NCBI GenBank assembly: GCA_017450125.1
Contig: JAFSWZ010000040.1
Span: forward strand, 62,001-126,000
Direction: 5' to 3'
From: Synergistaceae bacterium
GTDB lineage: Bacteria > Synergistota > Synergistia > Synergistales > Aminobacteriaceae
DNA length: 64,000 nt
Below the pieces are notes generated by a model. It made no database searches and was not told the origin of the DNA. It saw nothing but the letters and a program-made list of their open reading frames with translations. The first letter of the stretch is position 1. The number at the start of each line of letters is the position of its first letter. A program made the translations under genes and the position numbers. Below are positions 9,081-18,403 of this stretch, piece after piece.

Positions 9081-9108
9081 AATCCCCCTTCACGTTCGAG
9101 GGGGGATT
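9081..9108 (-). terminator. Intrinsic terminator after the argS-divIC unit
   Basis: AATCCCCC (9081-9088) pairs with GGGGGATT (9101-9108). On the minus strand the stem is followed by TTTGCTTTG, directly after the stop of the septum-initiator gene at 9111. Confidence 0.65.
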
Positions 9109-9110
9109 CT

Positions 9111-9443
9111 TCATTCCTGCTCTTCCGGCTCGGGAGGAGCTTCTGTTTCAGGCTCTGCTTCCTCGACATCAGGACTCTTCAGCAGCAACACCCTCTCTCC
9201 TTCACCCACAAGGTTATACTGTTCCCGCGCCAAGTGTGCCACACCCTCTTCGGTCTTGTAGAACGCTACCTTCTCCTTGTACTCGCGGACTGCTTCGCGC
9301 TTCTCTGCAAGTATCGCCTCGCTCTTCACTATGGCCTCCCGAATCTGCGCAATCCTCTCAAGCTCAAACCTGTAGTACCCCACAGTTATCGCCAGAAGCA
9401 CAACGCCCAGCACCAGCCACAGCAGCCGCTTCAGGAAGAGCAT
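9111..9443 (-). CDS. Septum formation initiator (FtsB/DivIC family)
   Basis: 110 residues from ATG 9443, one base after the argS stop. One N-terminal transmembrane helix (FLKRLLWLVLGVVLLAITVG) leads into a coiled coil (FELERIAQIREAIVKSEAIL and onward) and an acidic Pro/Glu tail. This is the FtsB/DivIC arrangement, a bitopic divisome protein linking FtsL and FtsQ. The phrase KVAFYKTEEGVAHLAREQYN matches the conserved end of the family coiled-coil domain. An in-frame start 17 codons upstream lies inside argS and lacks an RBS. Confidence 0.85.
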   Translation of the reverse strand: MLFLKRLLWLVLGVVLLAITVGYYRFELERIAQIREAIVKSEAILAEKREAVREYKEKVAFYKTEEGVAHLAREQYNLVGEGERVLLLKSPDVEEAEPETEAPPEPEEQE

Positions 9444-9444
9444 C

Positions 9445-11118
9445 CTACATTCTCTCCGGCGCGGATACTCCCAAGAGCTCAAGGCACGACGCAATCACTG
9501 CCTTGACAGCCCGCGCAATGTTCAGCCGTCCGGCGCGTATGTTTTCGTCCGGCTCGTCAAGAATCCTGTTCGTGTTGTAGAACGAGTGGAACACTCCCGC
9601 CAAGTTCAGCACGTACCCCGTGAGTGCCTGAGGCGCAAGGTCGTTCGAGGCTTCTTTAACCGCGTCAGGATAGGATGCTAGGCAGTCGGCCAAGTCCTTA
9701 GCGTCCTTCGAGGCGAAGATTTCAGCGGGAATGTTCCCCGCATCGAGCGTCGAAAGGTCTCCGCCCCTGCTCGCGTACTCGCGGAGAATCCCCGCAATCC
9801 GTGCGTGTGCGTACTGTACGTAATACACCGGGTTGTCGCTGCCCTGCTTCTTGGCCAAGTCAAGGTCGAAATCCATCTGGCTGTCCGAGCGTCTCATCAG
9901 GAAGAAGAATCTTGTTGCGTCAACCCCAGCTTCATCGAGAACGTCAGCAAGCGTGATGAACTCTCCGGCTCTCGTCGACATCGTAACTATCTTTCCGTCG
10001 CGCAGAAGGTTCACCAGCTGAATCAGCAGCACGATGAAGTCATCAGGGTCTTTGCCCATCGCCTTGACCGCCGCCTTCATTCTGGCGATGTATCCGTGAT
10101 GGTCTGCCCCCCAAACGTCAATCACTCTCTCGAACTCTCTCGTGATGAATTTGTCCCTGTGGTACGCAATGTCAGACGCGTAGTACGTCGGGATTCCGTT
10201 TGCGCGGATTAATACGCGGTCTTTGTCGTCGCCGACAGTGTCGCCCGTCCTGAACCACAACGCCCCGTCCTGCTCGTAAGCGTATCCTCCGGCCTTGAGC
10301 TCCTCCATCGCTCCCTTGACGAGGCCGTTGGCGTGAAGGTAACCCTCCGCAAAAAAGTTGTCGAAGCCAACGCGGAATCTCTCGAGGTCTTCACGTATTC
10401 CCGCCATGATTACGGATGATGCGTATTTCCTGAAGTAATCCAGCCTCTCCTCGTCAGGTTCGTCGAGAAAACGATCTCCTTCTTTCGCGATAATCTCCCT
10501 CGCAATGTCGTAGATGTATGCTCCCCTATAGCCGTTCTCGGGGAAAATATCACCTTCACCCAGAAGCTCGAAGTATCTCGCCATTGTAGAGCGTCCGAGC
10601 GTGTCAATCTGCAGGCCCGAATCATTCATGTAGTACTCCCGCTGAACGTCCCAGCCCGTGAACTTCAGGATTCGTGCAACGGCATCACCTACTGCCGCTC
10701 CTCTTCCGTGCCCGATGTGCAGAGGCCCGGTAGGATTCGCGCTCACAAACTCAACCTGTACCCGCCTGTCTTGGCCGAGATTCACTGCTCCGTAATTCGT
10801 GCCCTGCCTGAGTACGTCGCTCACCGCATCAGCGTAGAACTTTCCCGACAGCGTAATGTTGATGAAGCCCGGCCCGGCTATCTCGGTGTCAGTAATGACT
10901 TCTTCACCCTTTATGCTCTCCGCAAGCCTCTCCGCAATGTCGCGCGGTTTGGACTTCAGCGGACGAGCGAGCTTCAGTGCAACGCTTGCTGCCCTGTCCC
11001 CGTGCCCTTCGTGCTTGGGACGCTCCCATTCCGCTTGGACATCCTCAACGCCGAGTGCCTTGACTGCGTTAGTGAGTGCCTCATTAAGTTTTGCGACTGC
11101 TGTATTTTCTCCGTTCAT
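9445..11118 (-). CDS. argS: Arginyl-tRNA synthetase
   Basis: About 557 residues. I prefer ATG 11118 (GGAG nine bases upstream) over the GTG two codons earlier. The class I signature is complete: ANPTGPLHIGHGRGAAVGD carries the HIGH motif, and IVTMSTRAGEFITL occupies the KMSKS position, as in many ArgS. The N-terminal Add1 domain (1-95) and a C-terminal anticodon-binding domain ending in SCLELLGVSAPERM are present. It attaches Arg to tRNA-Arg in the cytoplasm. It is transcribed after secA and the secreted gene at 11131, and before divIC. Confidence 0.96.
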   Translation of the reverse strand: MNGENTAVAKLNEALTNAVKALGVEDVQAEWERPKHEGHGDRAASVALKLARPLKSKPRDIAERLAESIKGEEVITDTEIAGPGFINITLSGKFYADAVSDVLRQGTNYGAVNLGQDRRVQVEFVSANPTGPLHIGHGRGAAVGDAVARILKFTGWDVQREYYMNDSGLQIDTLGRSTMARYFELLGEGDIFPENGYRGAYIYDIAREIIAKEGDRFLDEPDEERLDYFRKYASSVIMAGIREDLERFRVGFDNFFAEGYLHANGLVKGAMEELKAGGYAYEQDGALWFRTGDTVGDDKDRVLIRANGIPTYYASDIAYHRDKFITREFERVIDVWGADHHGYIARMKAAVKAMGKDPDDFIVLLIQLVNLLRDGKIVTMSTRAGEFITLADVLDEAGVDATRFFFLMRRSDSQMDFDLDLAKKQGSDNPVYYVQYAHARIAGILREYASRGGDLSTLDAGNIPAEIFASKDAKDLADCLASYPDAVKEASNDLAPQALTGYVLNLAGVFHSFYNTNRILDEPDENIRAGRLNIARAVKAVIASCLELLGVSAPERM

Positions 11119-11130
11119 GCTCACTCTCTC

Positions 11131-12981
11131 CTATCTCACGGGAATCTGACGTGCCGAGAATGCCCGCCAGTTGTCCAAGTGTCTCCGAAGAAGAGACATG
11201 TTCCCCGCGCTTATGCTGGTCATGTTGAGTTCGAAGCGTGCGTCAGCTATAAGCCTGTGCCGCCTGTTCACGTAACTGTCGGAGTAGTTTATTTTGTCTG
11301 GATTCTTGGCGGTCTTGCCGCTCACTAAGGCCTGAGACGCGTTTTTCTGGAAACCGAGCGTGATGTTCTGGTCGATCACGAACGGAAACGCCATCTCCAC
11401 AGGAGCTTCATACCCTCCGAGTTTGCGCATCGCAACGGGCTCGAAGAACGGCAGAATCGCCAGCACTCCCCTTCCTGTCCCGCCGACACCGGGCTTGTTC
11501 TCGATGGTGAAGGAGAGTTCCGGGACTCCCTTGACGTTCTTGACGGCAACGTCCTTGTAGTTCGTCAGGCCGGGAAACAGCGAGAGCAACGCACCCCTTG
11601 CCGTGCCGTTCGTGGGGTTGTTCCCGAGCATCAGAGCCCCCCACGCTCCGCGAAGCGTAACCTTCACTGTACCGCTGAGCTGCCCGTGTTCGTTGAGCTT
11701 CAGATCCATCACAGCACTAAGCCTGTTGTCTGCGGCTTTCGAGGACGGGACGCGCATTGTGGTTATCCGTCCTTCAGGAGACACGCCGAAGACTTTCGCG
11801 CCCTCGAGGAGCTTCGCTGAGGTGAGGTCGTCGAACTCAATACCCTTGATGCCCGAGACATTCAGCACTGGGCTGAAGAACATCGCATCACACAGCGGAG
11901 AGTTCTCGTCGGGCTCAAACGGCAGCTGCCACACCAGCGACGCAGAGACTTTCTGTGCCTCAAGCCACGACTTGGCCAGTATAGCCTTCTCCCTCTGCGT
12001 CAGCGCGCCGGAAGCCGGAATCTTTCTCGGACTGCCTTCAGCGAGCTCTATTGTCTCACGATTCCGCAGGTAGTCAGCGAGCCTCACAGCACCGTCTGCC
12101 TTCGAACGCTTGAACCCGGCCAGTGCCTCAGAATCCGCAGGAAGTTTCGCCAGGCTTTCCGCGTCCTTCACCGCACCGAGCGCACCGCCAGTCCCGCGCC
12201 TTGTGCTGAAAGCTACTCCTGACCGCTGAAGGCGTGCGAGCTCTCCGGCCGTGCTGTAGGGTTCGAGGTTTATGCGCCGCCACGTAGAAAGCGTCTCTCC
12301 CGTGAGCTTCTGTGTCTCCGGCGAAACGAAGTCAGGAAACGTCTTGTACGCCATCGACTCGCCGGAATACACCTCAACGATCGACTCCCACACTCTCAGT
12401 TCCTCCTGAAACCAGCACAAGCCCTCAACGCTCAGCTTCGACGGGAGATGCTCCTTCCACGACATCACAATAATGAACGTCTCGGGAAGTGCCTGAAAGT
12501 TCACGCGGATGATGCCTGCCTGCGTGTCCTCTTCCTGCGATGCTGAACCAATTTTCGCGAGGCTCGCAAAGTCGTAGATGTCTGCCTCGATGACCTCCGC
12601 GCTGCCGTCTGCAGGAACGGGAATGTTCCAGTGCAGCCACTTGCTGCCGAGCCCCCTCCGGCCAAGTATCACGTAAAGCCTCGCTATTTCTGCCCCGCCG
12701 TTTTTGTGTGAGGAGTACACAGAGTGCTTCAGCCAGATTATCCCAGCCGCTTCGGGGTATGTCGTGAAGTCCGGGTTCATCTGCTTCATGCGCGAAAGGT
12801 CATACTCTACGCCTTCCGCCTCAGTGAAGGACATCGATGGGTTCACGTAGGACGGGAGGACTCCCGACATGTTCATCTCGTCGACATGCCGCATGTTGAG
12901 TTTCGAGCTGTCCATGAGGTCATCAGCATAAACAGGCCTCACGAACAACAGAAGAATCATAAGCCAAAAATTACGCTTCAA
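11131..12981 (-). CDS. Large secreted protein of unknown family (DUF3857-like layout)
   Basis: 616 residues, TTG start with AAGGGGG upstream, just after the secA stop. The N-terminus is a signal peptide (MKRNFWLMILLLFVRPVYA). The body has no metal or catalytic motif I can name. The N-terminal half (AAGIIWLKHSVYSSHKNGGA region, about 75-210) and the beta-rich C-terminal half ending in a WRAFSAR-type segment recall DUF3857/transglutaminase-core proteins, but the Cys-His-Asp core is not apparent. It is tightly packed between secA and argS, so it is probably co-transcribed. A homolog search is needed to assign it. Confidence 0.6.
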   Translation of the reverse strand: MKRNFWLMILLLFVRPVYADDLMDSSKLNMRHVDEMNMSGVLPSYVNPSMSFTEAEGVEYDLSRMKQMNPDFTTYPEAAGIIWLKHSVYSSHKNGGAEIARLYVILGRRGLGSKWLHWNIPVPADGSAEVIEADIYDFASLAKIGSASQEEDTQAGIIRVNFQALPETFIIVMSWKEHLPSKLSVEGLCWFQEELRVWESIVEVYSGESMAYKTFPDFVSPETQKLTGETLSTWRRINLEPYSTAGELARLQRSGVAFSTRRGTGGALGAVKDAESLAKLPADSEALAGFKRSKADGAVRLADYLRNRETIELAEGSPRKIPASGALTQREKAILAKSWLEAQKVSASLVWQLPFEPDENSPLCDAMFFSPVLNVSGIKGIEFDDLTSAKLLEGAKVFGVSPEGRITTMRVPSSKAADNRLSAVMDLKLNEHGQLSGTVKVTLRGAWGALMLGNNPTNGTARGALLSLFPGLTNYKDVAVKNVKGVPELSFTIENKPGVGGTGRGVLAILPFFEPVAMRKLGGYEAPVEMAFPFVIDQNITLGFQKNASQALVSGKTAKNPDKINYSDSYVNRRHRLIADARFELNMTSISAGNMSLLRRHLDNWRAFSARQIPVR

Positions 12982-12984
12982 GCG

Positions 12985-15552
12985 TTACAGCCCCCTTCCA
13001 TGACAGTGCTTGTACTTCTTGCCCGATCCGCACGGGCACGGGTCATTGCGTCCGACTTTTGGCAGCTTCTTCAGCGGCTCGCGCGGTGCGGCGGGTGCGT
13101 TCGTGTGGAACTCCTGCTTCTCCATCATCATGCGTCTGGGCTGGCGTTCGCTCTCCGTCAGAATCCTAACCCTGAATATCTGCTCGCTGAAAGTATCCTT
13201 CACCCTCTCCATCATCTCGGTGAACAGGTTGTAACTCTCGAACTGGTACTCGATGAGCGGATCTTTCTGGCCGATTGCACGGAGGCCGATGCCTCTGCGG
13301 AGTTCGTCCATGCCGGTGAGGTGTTCGCGCCACGCAGAGTCGAGCGTGTTCAGTATTATGTGCCGCACGATTGTACCAGCAATATTGCCCTCAGCGTTTG
13401 CGTTGAGAGACTCAATCTTCGCGTAGTAACGGGACTTCACGCCGTCAAGTATCTCTTCCCTCATGCCCTCCATGTCGAGGCGGGTATCTACGCTCGCGAT
13501 TCTGCCTTCTGCACCCTGACCGAACAGACCGCGCAGTCTTGATGCTGCTCTCTCTGGTTCAGCTTCTCCGTTCTCGGGAAAATACCTATCTAGTATGCCG
13601 TTCACCACACCGTGAATTATGTCCCAGCCGTAGTCAGGCATCTCGTCGTCAGGTGTAGTGAGGATGTCGCCGCGTTCGGTGTAAATCGCTTCCCTCTGCT
13701 GGTTCATGACGTTGTCGTAGGCGAGAAGCTGTTTCCTGATGTCGAAGTGCATCTCCTCGACCTTCTTCTGTGAGTTCTCGATTATCCGCGTGAGAACGGA
13801 AGACTCTATAGCTTCGCCGTCCTTGAGGCCAAGTTTTCCCATGAGGGGCTGGATTCTCTCAGAACCGAACAGCCTCAAGAGGTTGTCCTCAAGCGACAGG
13901 TAGAACCTCGACACGCCCGGGTCTCCCTGACGGCCGCTCCTTCCGCGAAGCTGGTTGTCGATTCGGCGGGACTCGTGGCGTTCCGTGCCGATAATCGCCA
14001 GCCCTCCGAGCGAAGCAACTTTGTCGTGATCCTCCTTAGGTGCGTCTTTTCCGCCGAGCATTATGTCTGTTCCGCGCCCGGCCATGTTCGTTGCTACGGT
14101 AACTGCTCCTTCACGCCCTGCCTGAGCAACAATCTCCGCTTCCTTGTCGTGATACTTTGCGTTGAGGACGCTGTGAGGAATCCTTCTCGCTTTGAGGAGC
14201 TTGCTGACGCGCTCGGAGTTCTCAATTGACGTTGTGCCGACGAGCACGGGCTGCCCTCTCTTGTGGCACTCCTCGACCTGATCCGCAACAGCTGTGTACT
14301 TCTCGTGCTCTGTCGCAAAAATCACGTCCGGCTGATCCGTGCGAATCATCGTCTTGTGCGTCGGAATGCTCACCACCTGAAGCCCGTAAATCTCCCTGAA
14401 CTCTTCGGCTTCCGTTGCGGCAGTACCTGTCATTCCAGCCAGCTTGTGGTACATCCTGAAGTAGTTCTGCAGGGTTATCGTCGCGAGAGTCTGCGATTCG
14501 CGTCCGACCTTGACGCGTTCCTTTGCCTCTATGGCCTGATGAAGTCCGTCAGAGTACCGGCGGCCTATCATCAGCCTTCCCGTGAACTCGTCGACAATGA
14601 TTACTTCTCCGTCCTTCACGACGTAATCAGTGTCGCGCTTGTAGAGCCTGTGAGCTTTGAGGGACTGCACGATTCTGTGCGCAAGTTCGGAGTGTGCCGC
14701 ATCCGAGAAGAGGCCGGGCATCTTCAGGTAGTCTTCCGCCTTCTGGATTCCTGCCTCAGTCATCGAGATGCTGCGTTCCTTCTCGTCAGCCTCGTAGTCC
14801 GTGCCTTCCCTGAGGGTACGCGCGGCGTTGTCGGCCTTAACGTAAAGTTCTGCGTCGTCGTCGCTTGGCCCGGAAATTATGAGAGGAGTACGCGCCTCGT
14901 CGATGAGTATCGAGTCAACCTCGTCGACAATGCAGAAGCTGTGTCCTCTCTGCACCATCTCGGCCGGGCTCAGAACCATGTTGTCCCTCAGGTAGTCGAA
15001 CCCGAACTCGGAATTTGTCCCGTAGGTTATGTCCGCATTGTAGGCGGCGATGCGTTCGTCCTGCGGCATGTAGGGATAGATCACGCCGACGGTCAGGCCA
15101 AGAAAACTGTAGATCGGCCCCATCCACTCGGAGTCTCTGCGCGCAAGGTAGTCGTTCACCGTAACGAGATGCACACCCTCACCCTTCATTGCGTTCAGCA
15201 CGACTGCGAGGGTAGCAACTAAGGTTTTGCCTTCGCCGGTCTTCATCTCTGCTATGCGGCCGTCATTGAGAGCCATTCCGCCAATGAGCTGGACATCATA
15301 ATGCCTCAGGCCTATCGTGCGTTCGCTGACCTCACGGACTATCGCGAAGACTTCCGGCATAACGTCATCAAGGCTTCCGCCGTCCTGAACCTGCGCCTTG
15401 AGCTCGAGGAAACGTGCCTTGAGTTCGTCGTCAGTTTTGGCGTGAATGTCCTGCGTGTAGCTGTTGATTATGTCTGCTAGGCCTGAATAATGCTTTAGTG
15501 CCCTGTCGTTGGGGTCAAGGCCCAGCAGTTTCTTTACGCTGTCAAATATCAT
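12985..15552 (-). CDS. secA: Preprotein translocase ATPase SecA
   Basis: 855 residues. It has Walker A in [15 protein letters not shown], the DEAD-type [20 protein letters not shown], the helicase II segment [34 protein letters not shown], and a C-terminal zinc-binding SecB/lipid tail [19 protein letters not shown]. It drives Sec-dependent export at the inner membrane. It heads a minus-strand run with the secreted gene at 11131, argS and divIC. The upstream 430-bp gap holds no typical -35/-10 pair that I can assign with confidence. Confidence 0.97.
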   Translation of the reverse strand: MIFDSVKKLLGLDPNDRALKHYSGLADIINSYTQDIHAKTDDELKARFLELKAQVQDGGSLDDVMPEVFAIVREVSERTIGLRHYDVQLIGGMALNDGRIAEMKTGEGKTLVATLAVVLNAMKGEGVHLVTVNDYLARRDSEWMGPIYSFLGLTVGVIYPYMPQDERIAAYNADITYGTNSEFGFDYLRDNMVLSPAEMVQRGHSFCIVDEVDSILIDEARTPLIISGPSDDDAELYVKADNAARTLREGTDYEADEKERSISMTEAGIQKAEDYLKMPGLFSDAAHSELAHRIVQSLKAHRLYKRDTDYVVKDGEVIIVDEFTGRLMIGRRYSDGLHQAIEAKERVKVGRESQTLATITLQNYFRMYHKLAGMTGTAATEAEEFREIYGLQVVSIPTHKTMIRTDQPDVIFATEHEKYTAVADQVEECHKRGQPVLVGTTSIENSERVSKLLKARRIPHSVLNAKYHDKEAEIVAQAGREGAVTVATNMAGRGTDIMLGGKDAPKEDHDKVASLGGLAIIGTERHESRRIDNQLRGRSGRQGDPGVSRFYLSLEDNLLRLFGSERIQPLMGKLGLKDGEAIESSVLTRIIENSQKKVEEMHFDIRKQLLAYDNVMNQQREAIYTERGDILTTPDDEMPDYGWDIIHGVVNGILDRYFPENGEAEPERAASRLRGLFGQGAEGRIASVDTRLDMEGMREEILDGVKSRYYAKIESLNANAEGNIAGTIVRHIILNTLDSAWREHLTGMDELRRGIGLRAIGQKDPLIEYQFESYNLFTEMMERVKDTFSEQIFRVRILTESERQPRRMMMEKQEFHTNAPAAPREPLKKLPKVGRNDPCPCGSGKKYKHCHGRGL

Positions 15553-15740
15553 GTTATCTCCTGTAGAAAATGGGATTTGGGGGAAAGATTATCATGAATT
15601 GAATCATGGTACAACGCAAAAAGGCATGACCTGCAGATTTCCCGTGTGATAGAATAAGTTGCAGACGGGGTATCTTTGCAGTTTGGCTGGGGATGCTCGG
15701 GAGTATCTCCTCCTGACGAAGAGAAGGGAGGGGAGAGCGC

Positions 15741-15863
15741 ATGAAATGGCTGGACTTTGCGATAAAAATGCTGCATATAATAGCCGTTGCCGGTACGTAT
15801 GCAGCTTTACTTGAAATCGTGCTGACAGTAGTTCGTGCGATACTGTCCTTCTTTGGGTACTAG
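15741..15863 (+). CDS. Small hydrophobic membrane protein, 40 residues
   Basis: ATG 15741 follows a strong GGGAGGGGAG ribosome site by about six bases and opens MKWLDFAIKMLHIIAVAGTY, then AALLEIVLTVVRAILSFFGY before TAG 15863. It is almost wholly one long or two short transmembrane helices. It lies on the plus strand opposite the secA upstream region, with a large hairpin right after it. It could be a small membrane regulator or a toxin-type peptide. Codon use and RBS support translation; function is unknown. Confidence 0.5.
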   Translation: MKWLDFAIKMLHIIAVAGTYAALLEIVLTVVRAILSFFGY

Positions 15864-15876
15864 GCTTTGACTTCAT

Positions 15877-15908
15877 TGCCTGAGTGGGATGGCAGTCCCA
15901 TTTAGGCA
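15877..15908. repeat. Strong imperfect hairpin after the small ORF
   Basis: TGCCTGAGTGGGA pairs with TCCCATTTAGGCA, thirteen bases with two G-U or mismatch positions, around a six-base loop. No T-run follows on either strand, so it is not a standard terminator. It may be part of an RNA structure. Confidence 0.5.
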
Positions 15909-15969
15909 AACCCAGAGTTGTTGCGCAGACATCCGAAAATCTTTCCCCCGTCTTCGGGTGTCTGTGCTT

Positions 15970-15978
15970 ATTATAGCA
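15970..15978 (-). promoter_or_regulatory. Extended -10 promoter on the minus strand
   Basis: TGC TATAAT without a clear -35. Transcription from here would run across the hairpin at 15877-15908 and antisense to the small ORF toward secA, giving a 400-base leader or a separate RNA. Confidence 0.4.
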
Positions 15979-15982
15979 TTGT

Positions 15983-16318
15983 TTACGCTAATGCTTCCCT
16001 GCTCTCCCAGATTGCTCCGCCTGCCTGACACGCAGGACATATGCAGTACTTCCCGCCCTCAGCTTTCGCCTTCTTGGCCGCCGCCGCAAGACCCTTCGCC
16101 GCTTCTGCTCCGAAGACCTTTGCTCCTGCCTCCGACTCCGCAAACGCAATCGTCTCGTCTACACTGCTGACTGTAGCCTCGAGCATCTTCACCAGAGCAT
16201 CAGCACTCTTCTTGTCCTGAGCCTTCAGGTACGCTTCAGCCGCCGCTTTGAGTTCGGGGTTGCACATAGGAGCAGCAATAAGCTCATTGACCTTCGCGAG
16301 AATTTCCTGTTTCGTCAT
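15983..16318 (-). CDS. Small acidic CxxC protein (family often labelled Hsp90-like in error)
   Basis: 111 residues, helical and Ala/Lys/Glu rich: MTKQEILAKVNELIAAPMCN, then a helical core with DETIAFAESEAGAKVFGAEA, and a C-terminal CICPAC pair. This matches a widespread small gut-anaerobe family that automatic annotation calls molecular chaperone Hsp90, although it has no Hsp90 ATPase domain. The Cys at 19 and the CICPAC cysteines could bind metal. Function unknown. An extended -10 at 16347-16355 (TGG TATAGT) fits its promoter. Confidence 0.75.
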   Translation of the reverse strand: MTKQEILAKVNELIAAPMCNPELKAAAEAYLKAQDKKSADALVKMLEATVSSVDETIAFAESEAGAKVFGAEAAKGLAAAAKKAKAEGGKYCICPACQAGGAIWESREALA

Positions 16319-16346
16319 TCACAAAACCTCCCAAAAATTTTTCTAC

Positions 16347-16355
16347 ACTATACCA
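16347..16355 (-). promoter_or_regulatory. Extended -10 promoter of the CxxC protein gene
   Basis: On the minus strand TGG TATAGT lies about 30 bases before the ATG at 16318. No good -35 is seen 16-18 bases upstream. Confidence 0.4.
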
Positions 16356-16418
16356 CAAAAATTACTTAGTCCGTGATAAGTATATTTAGAAAATATTTCA
16401 CGGGGAAGGATATTTTTC

Positions 16419-17378
16419 ATGACAGCAAGAATCGGAGTTATAGGAGTAGGGCATCTCGGACAGCATCACGCAAGGATATACACGGAGCTTCTTGATGCAA
16501 ACCTTGTCGGAGTAGCAGACAGCGATTTTGACCGCGCGCGCTTTATCGGCGAGCATCTCGGAGTTCCTGCGTACGGTTCTCTTGAGGAGCTTATCAGGCG
16601 CAAGCAGCCCGACGCAATCTCCGTTGTCGTCCCGACGAGCCAGCACTATGACATCGCCAAGACTGCCCTCGAGGCCGGAATACACGTCCTCGTAGAGAAG
16701 CCAGTAACCGTCCGCCCGGAAGAAGCAGGTGAACTCCTTGACCTCGCCGCGAAGAAGAACCTCGTGCTTCAGGTCGGGCACATCGAACGCTTCAACAGTG
16801 CGATACGCTACATCTCCGGCATAAAGTGCGAGCCGGTGTATCTGGATTCGCGCCGTACATGCCCCTTCACGGGAAGAATCAATGACGTAGGCGTTGTGCT
16901 TGACCTGATGATTCACGACATCGATATCGTTATGTCTCTGGTGAACTCTCCTATAGCCCGCATCGCCGCGACGGGCGCATGTGTCTTCACGGACTATGAG
17001 GACATTGCCGACGCTCAGATAACCTTCGAGAACGGAGTACTCGCACACATTCTTGTGAGCCGCTGCGCAGAGAAGAAGTGCCGCCAGCTTGAGATAGTTG
17101 AGCGTGAACGTCAGATTACCATCAACTACGAACAGCAGACCGTGCAGATTTCTCGTTGCGTGAACAATTCTGACGGGCAGGTAGAGATTCGCGAGACCCC
17201 TGTCTTCCCGAAGAGCGAGCCGCTGAAGCTGGAGCTTGCGGATTTCGTGAGGTGCGTACGGGATCACGGCCGTCCTGTCGTAGGAGGAAGCGAGGGCAAG
17301 AGGGCACTTGAAGTTGCAGTAGAGATTCTGAGGCAGATTCACGACGGAGGCATAAGGAGTGTCAGGAAGGCCTGCTAG
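16419..17378 (+). CDS. Gfo/Idh/MocA-family oxidoreductase
   Basis: 319 residues. The N-terminal Rossmann domain starts IGVIGVGHLGQHHARIY; the family EKP motif is in VLVEKPVTVRPEEA; the catalytic-region segment is DLMIHDIDIVMSLVN with its His-Asp pair. It is a cytoplasmic NAD(P)-dependent dehydrogenase, by homology acting on a sugar, inositol or UDP-sugar-like substrate. AAGGA precedes the ATG. Its stop overlaps the stop of the convergent LysR gene by four bases, with no terminator between. Confidence 0.9.
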   Translation: MTARIGVIGVGHLGQHHARIYTELLDANLVGVADSDFDRARFIGEHLGVPAYGSLEELIRRKQPDAISVVVPTSQHYDIAKTALEAGIHVLVEKPVTVRPEEAGELLDLAAKKNLVLQVGHIERFNSAIRYISGIKCEPVYLDSRRTCPFTGRINDVGVVLDLMIHDIDIVMSLVNSPIARIAATGACVFTDYEDIADAQITFENGVLAHILVSRCAEKKCRQLEIVERERQITINYEQQTVQISRCVNNSDGQVEIRETPVFPKSEPLKLELADFVRCVRDHGRPVVGGSEGKRALEVAVEILRQIHDGGIRSVRKAC

Positions 17379-18271
17379 CTGTAGAGTTTGGCGGCAATCC
17401 TGATGAACTCCCGCGCATAGGAGGACACGTAGCTTCCTTTCCTGTACGCGGCAACAAAGTCGCTCATCACCTTTCCGTCGCCGAAGCTGTACGTGTCGAT
17501 TTCTGGTGCGGGCGAGTGCCAGCGTAAATGGCTCTCAAAGATGAATGACACTCCCCAGCCCTGCTCGGTCAGAGACATTACGGCGGGCATGTTGTTAGTG
17601 GTGATTGAGTTCGTGAGGGGAATCCCTGCAAGTTTCAGGTGGTGTCGGGAAATCTGCCCCGTCCGCTGTTCGGGCGAGAGGAGGATTAAGCGTTCGTCCC
17701 TGAGCGCGGAAAGCTCTATGTGTCCGTCCTCTGAGGAGGCCTTAACGGGATGATTGCGGCACGTACACACTTTCAGTTCTTCGCGGGCAAGAGTCTCGTA
17801 CGTCAGGTGCGGGTTCGATTCGTGGGGCTTGCTGTAGAACGCTAGGTCCGTCTCTCCATCAAGAAGCCGTTTATCTATCGCCGCGCTTGTACCCTCGAAG
17901 ATGTTTACCTTGACGTTGGGGTATTTCGCATTGAACTCGGGGAGAGTTTTCGGGAGGACGTACGCACACCGCATGTTGGGCAGGCCGATGTTCAGGACTC
18001 CGATATCGCGCTTGATTATGTCGTCGAGTTCGGAGTCGAGACTGGCTTTCGTGTCGAGTATTGCCCGCGCGTACTCGAGGTAACGTTCTCCGGCGTAAGT
18101 TGGGACGTACTTCCTGTCCAGCCTGTCAAAGAGCTTCAGGCCAAGTTCCTCCTCTAGACCGGCGAGAAACTTGCTCAGCCCCGGCTGGCTGATGTAGAGT
18201 GCCTCCGCCGCTTTCGTGATGTTCTGGTGCTTCGCTATTGCTGTTATGTATGACAGTTCCCTAAAGTCCAT
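17375..18271 (-). CDS. LysR-family regulator, divergent from prpF-carrier genes
   Basis: 298 residues from ATG 18271 (GGAGG five bases upstream; an upstream TTG overlaps that RBS). The HTH reads MDFRELSYITAIAKHQNITK, then AAEALYISQPGLSKFLAGLE, with a C-terminal effector domain. It is divergent from prpF at 18404 with about 130 bp between, the classical LysR arrangement, so it probably controls prpF and the carrier in response to their substrate. Confidence 0.9.
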   Translation of the reverse strand: MDFRELSYITAIAKHQNITKAAEALYISQPGLSKFLAGLEEELGLKLFDRLDRKYVPTYAGERYLEYARAILDTKASLDSELDDIIKRDIGVLNIGLPNMRCAYVLPKTLPEFNAKYPNVKVNIFEGTSAAIDKRLLDGETDLAFYSKPHESNPHLTYETLAREELKVCTCRNHPVKASSEDGHIELSALRDERLILLSPEQRTGQISRHHLKLAGIPLTNSITTNNMPAVMSLTEQGWGVSFIFESHLRWHSPAPEIDTYSFGDGKVMSDFVAAYRKGSYVSSYAREFIRIAAKLYS

Positions 18272-18322
18272 AGCATCCTCCAACTATAACTTTCAGTAAG
18301 GGTAACAATTCCCAACGAGTAT

Positions 18323-18351
18323 TTCACATTATACCTCACCCGCTGTATTCT
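18323..18351 (+). promoter_or_regulatory. Promoter of prpF-carrier operon
   Basis: TTCACA (18323-18328), 17-base spacer, TATTCT (18346-18351). On the other strand TATAAT lies in the same stretch facing the LysR gene, so the divergent promoters overlap. Confidence 0.5.
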
Positions 18352-18403
18352 TTGCTCATCAATTCCACAACACAAATTCACACACAACGGAGGGTAAAAC
18401 ACG

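Noticed and set aside
11131-12981. Active transglutaminase
   Set aside because: The layout recalls DUF3857 proteins, but no Cys-His-Asp core is visible.
14263-15222. 319-codon plus-strand frame opposite secA
   Set aside because: Antisense shadow of the conserved secA frame; composition Arg/Val/Leu/His-rich as expected for GC-rich antisense.
15553-15980. 6S RNA, tmRNA or RNase P RNA in the gap upstream of secA
   Set aside because: None of the conserved cores (RNase P GAGGAAAGTCC, tmRNA acceptor end, 6S central bubble) is present; only a hairpin and a small ORF are supported.
15983-16318. Hsp90 chaperone
   Set aside because: The protein has 111 residues and no GHKL ATPase domain; the name attached to this small family is a database error as far as I can judge.
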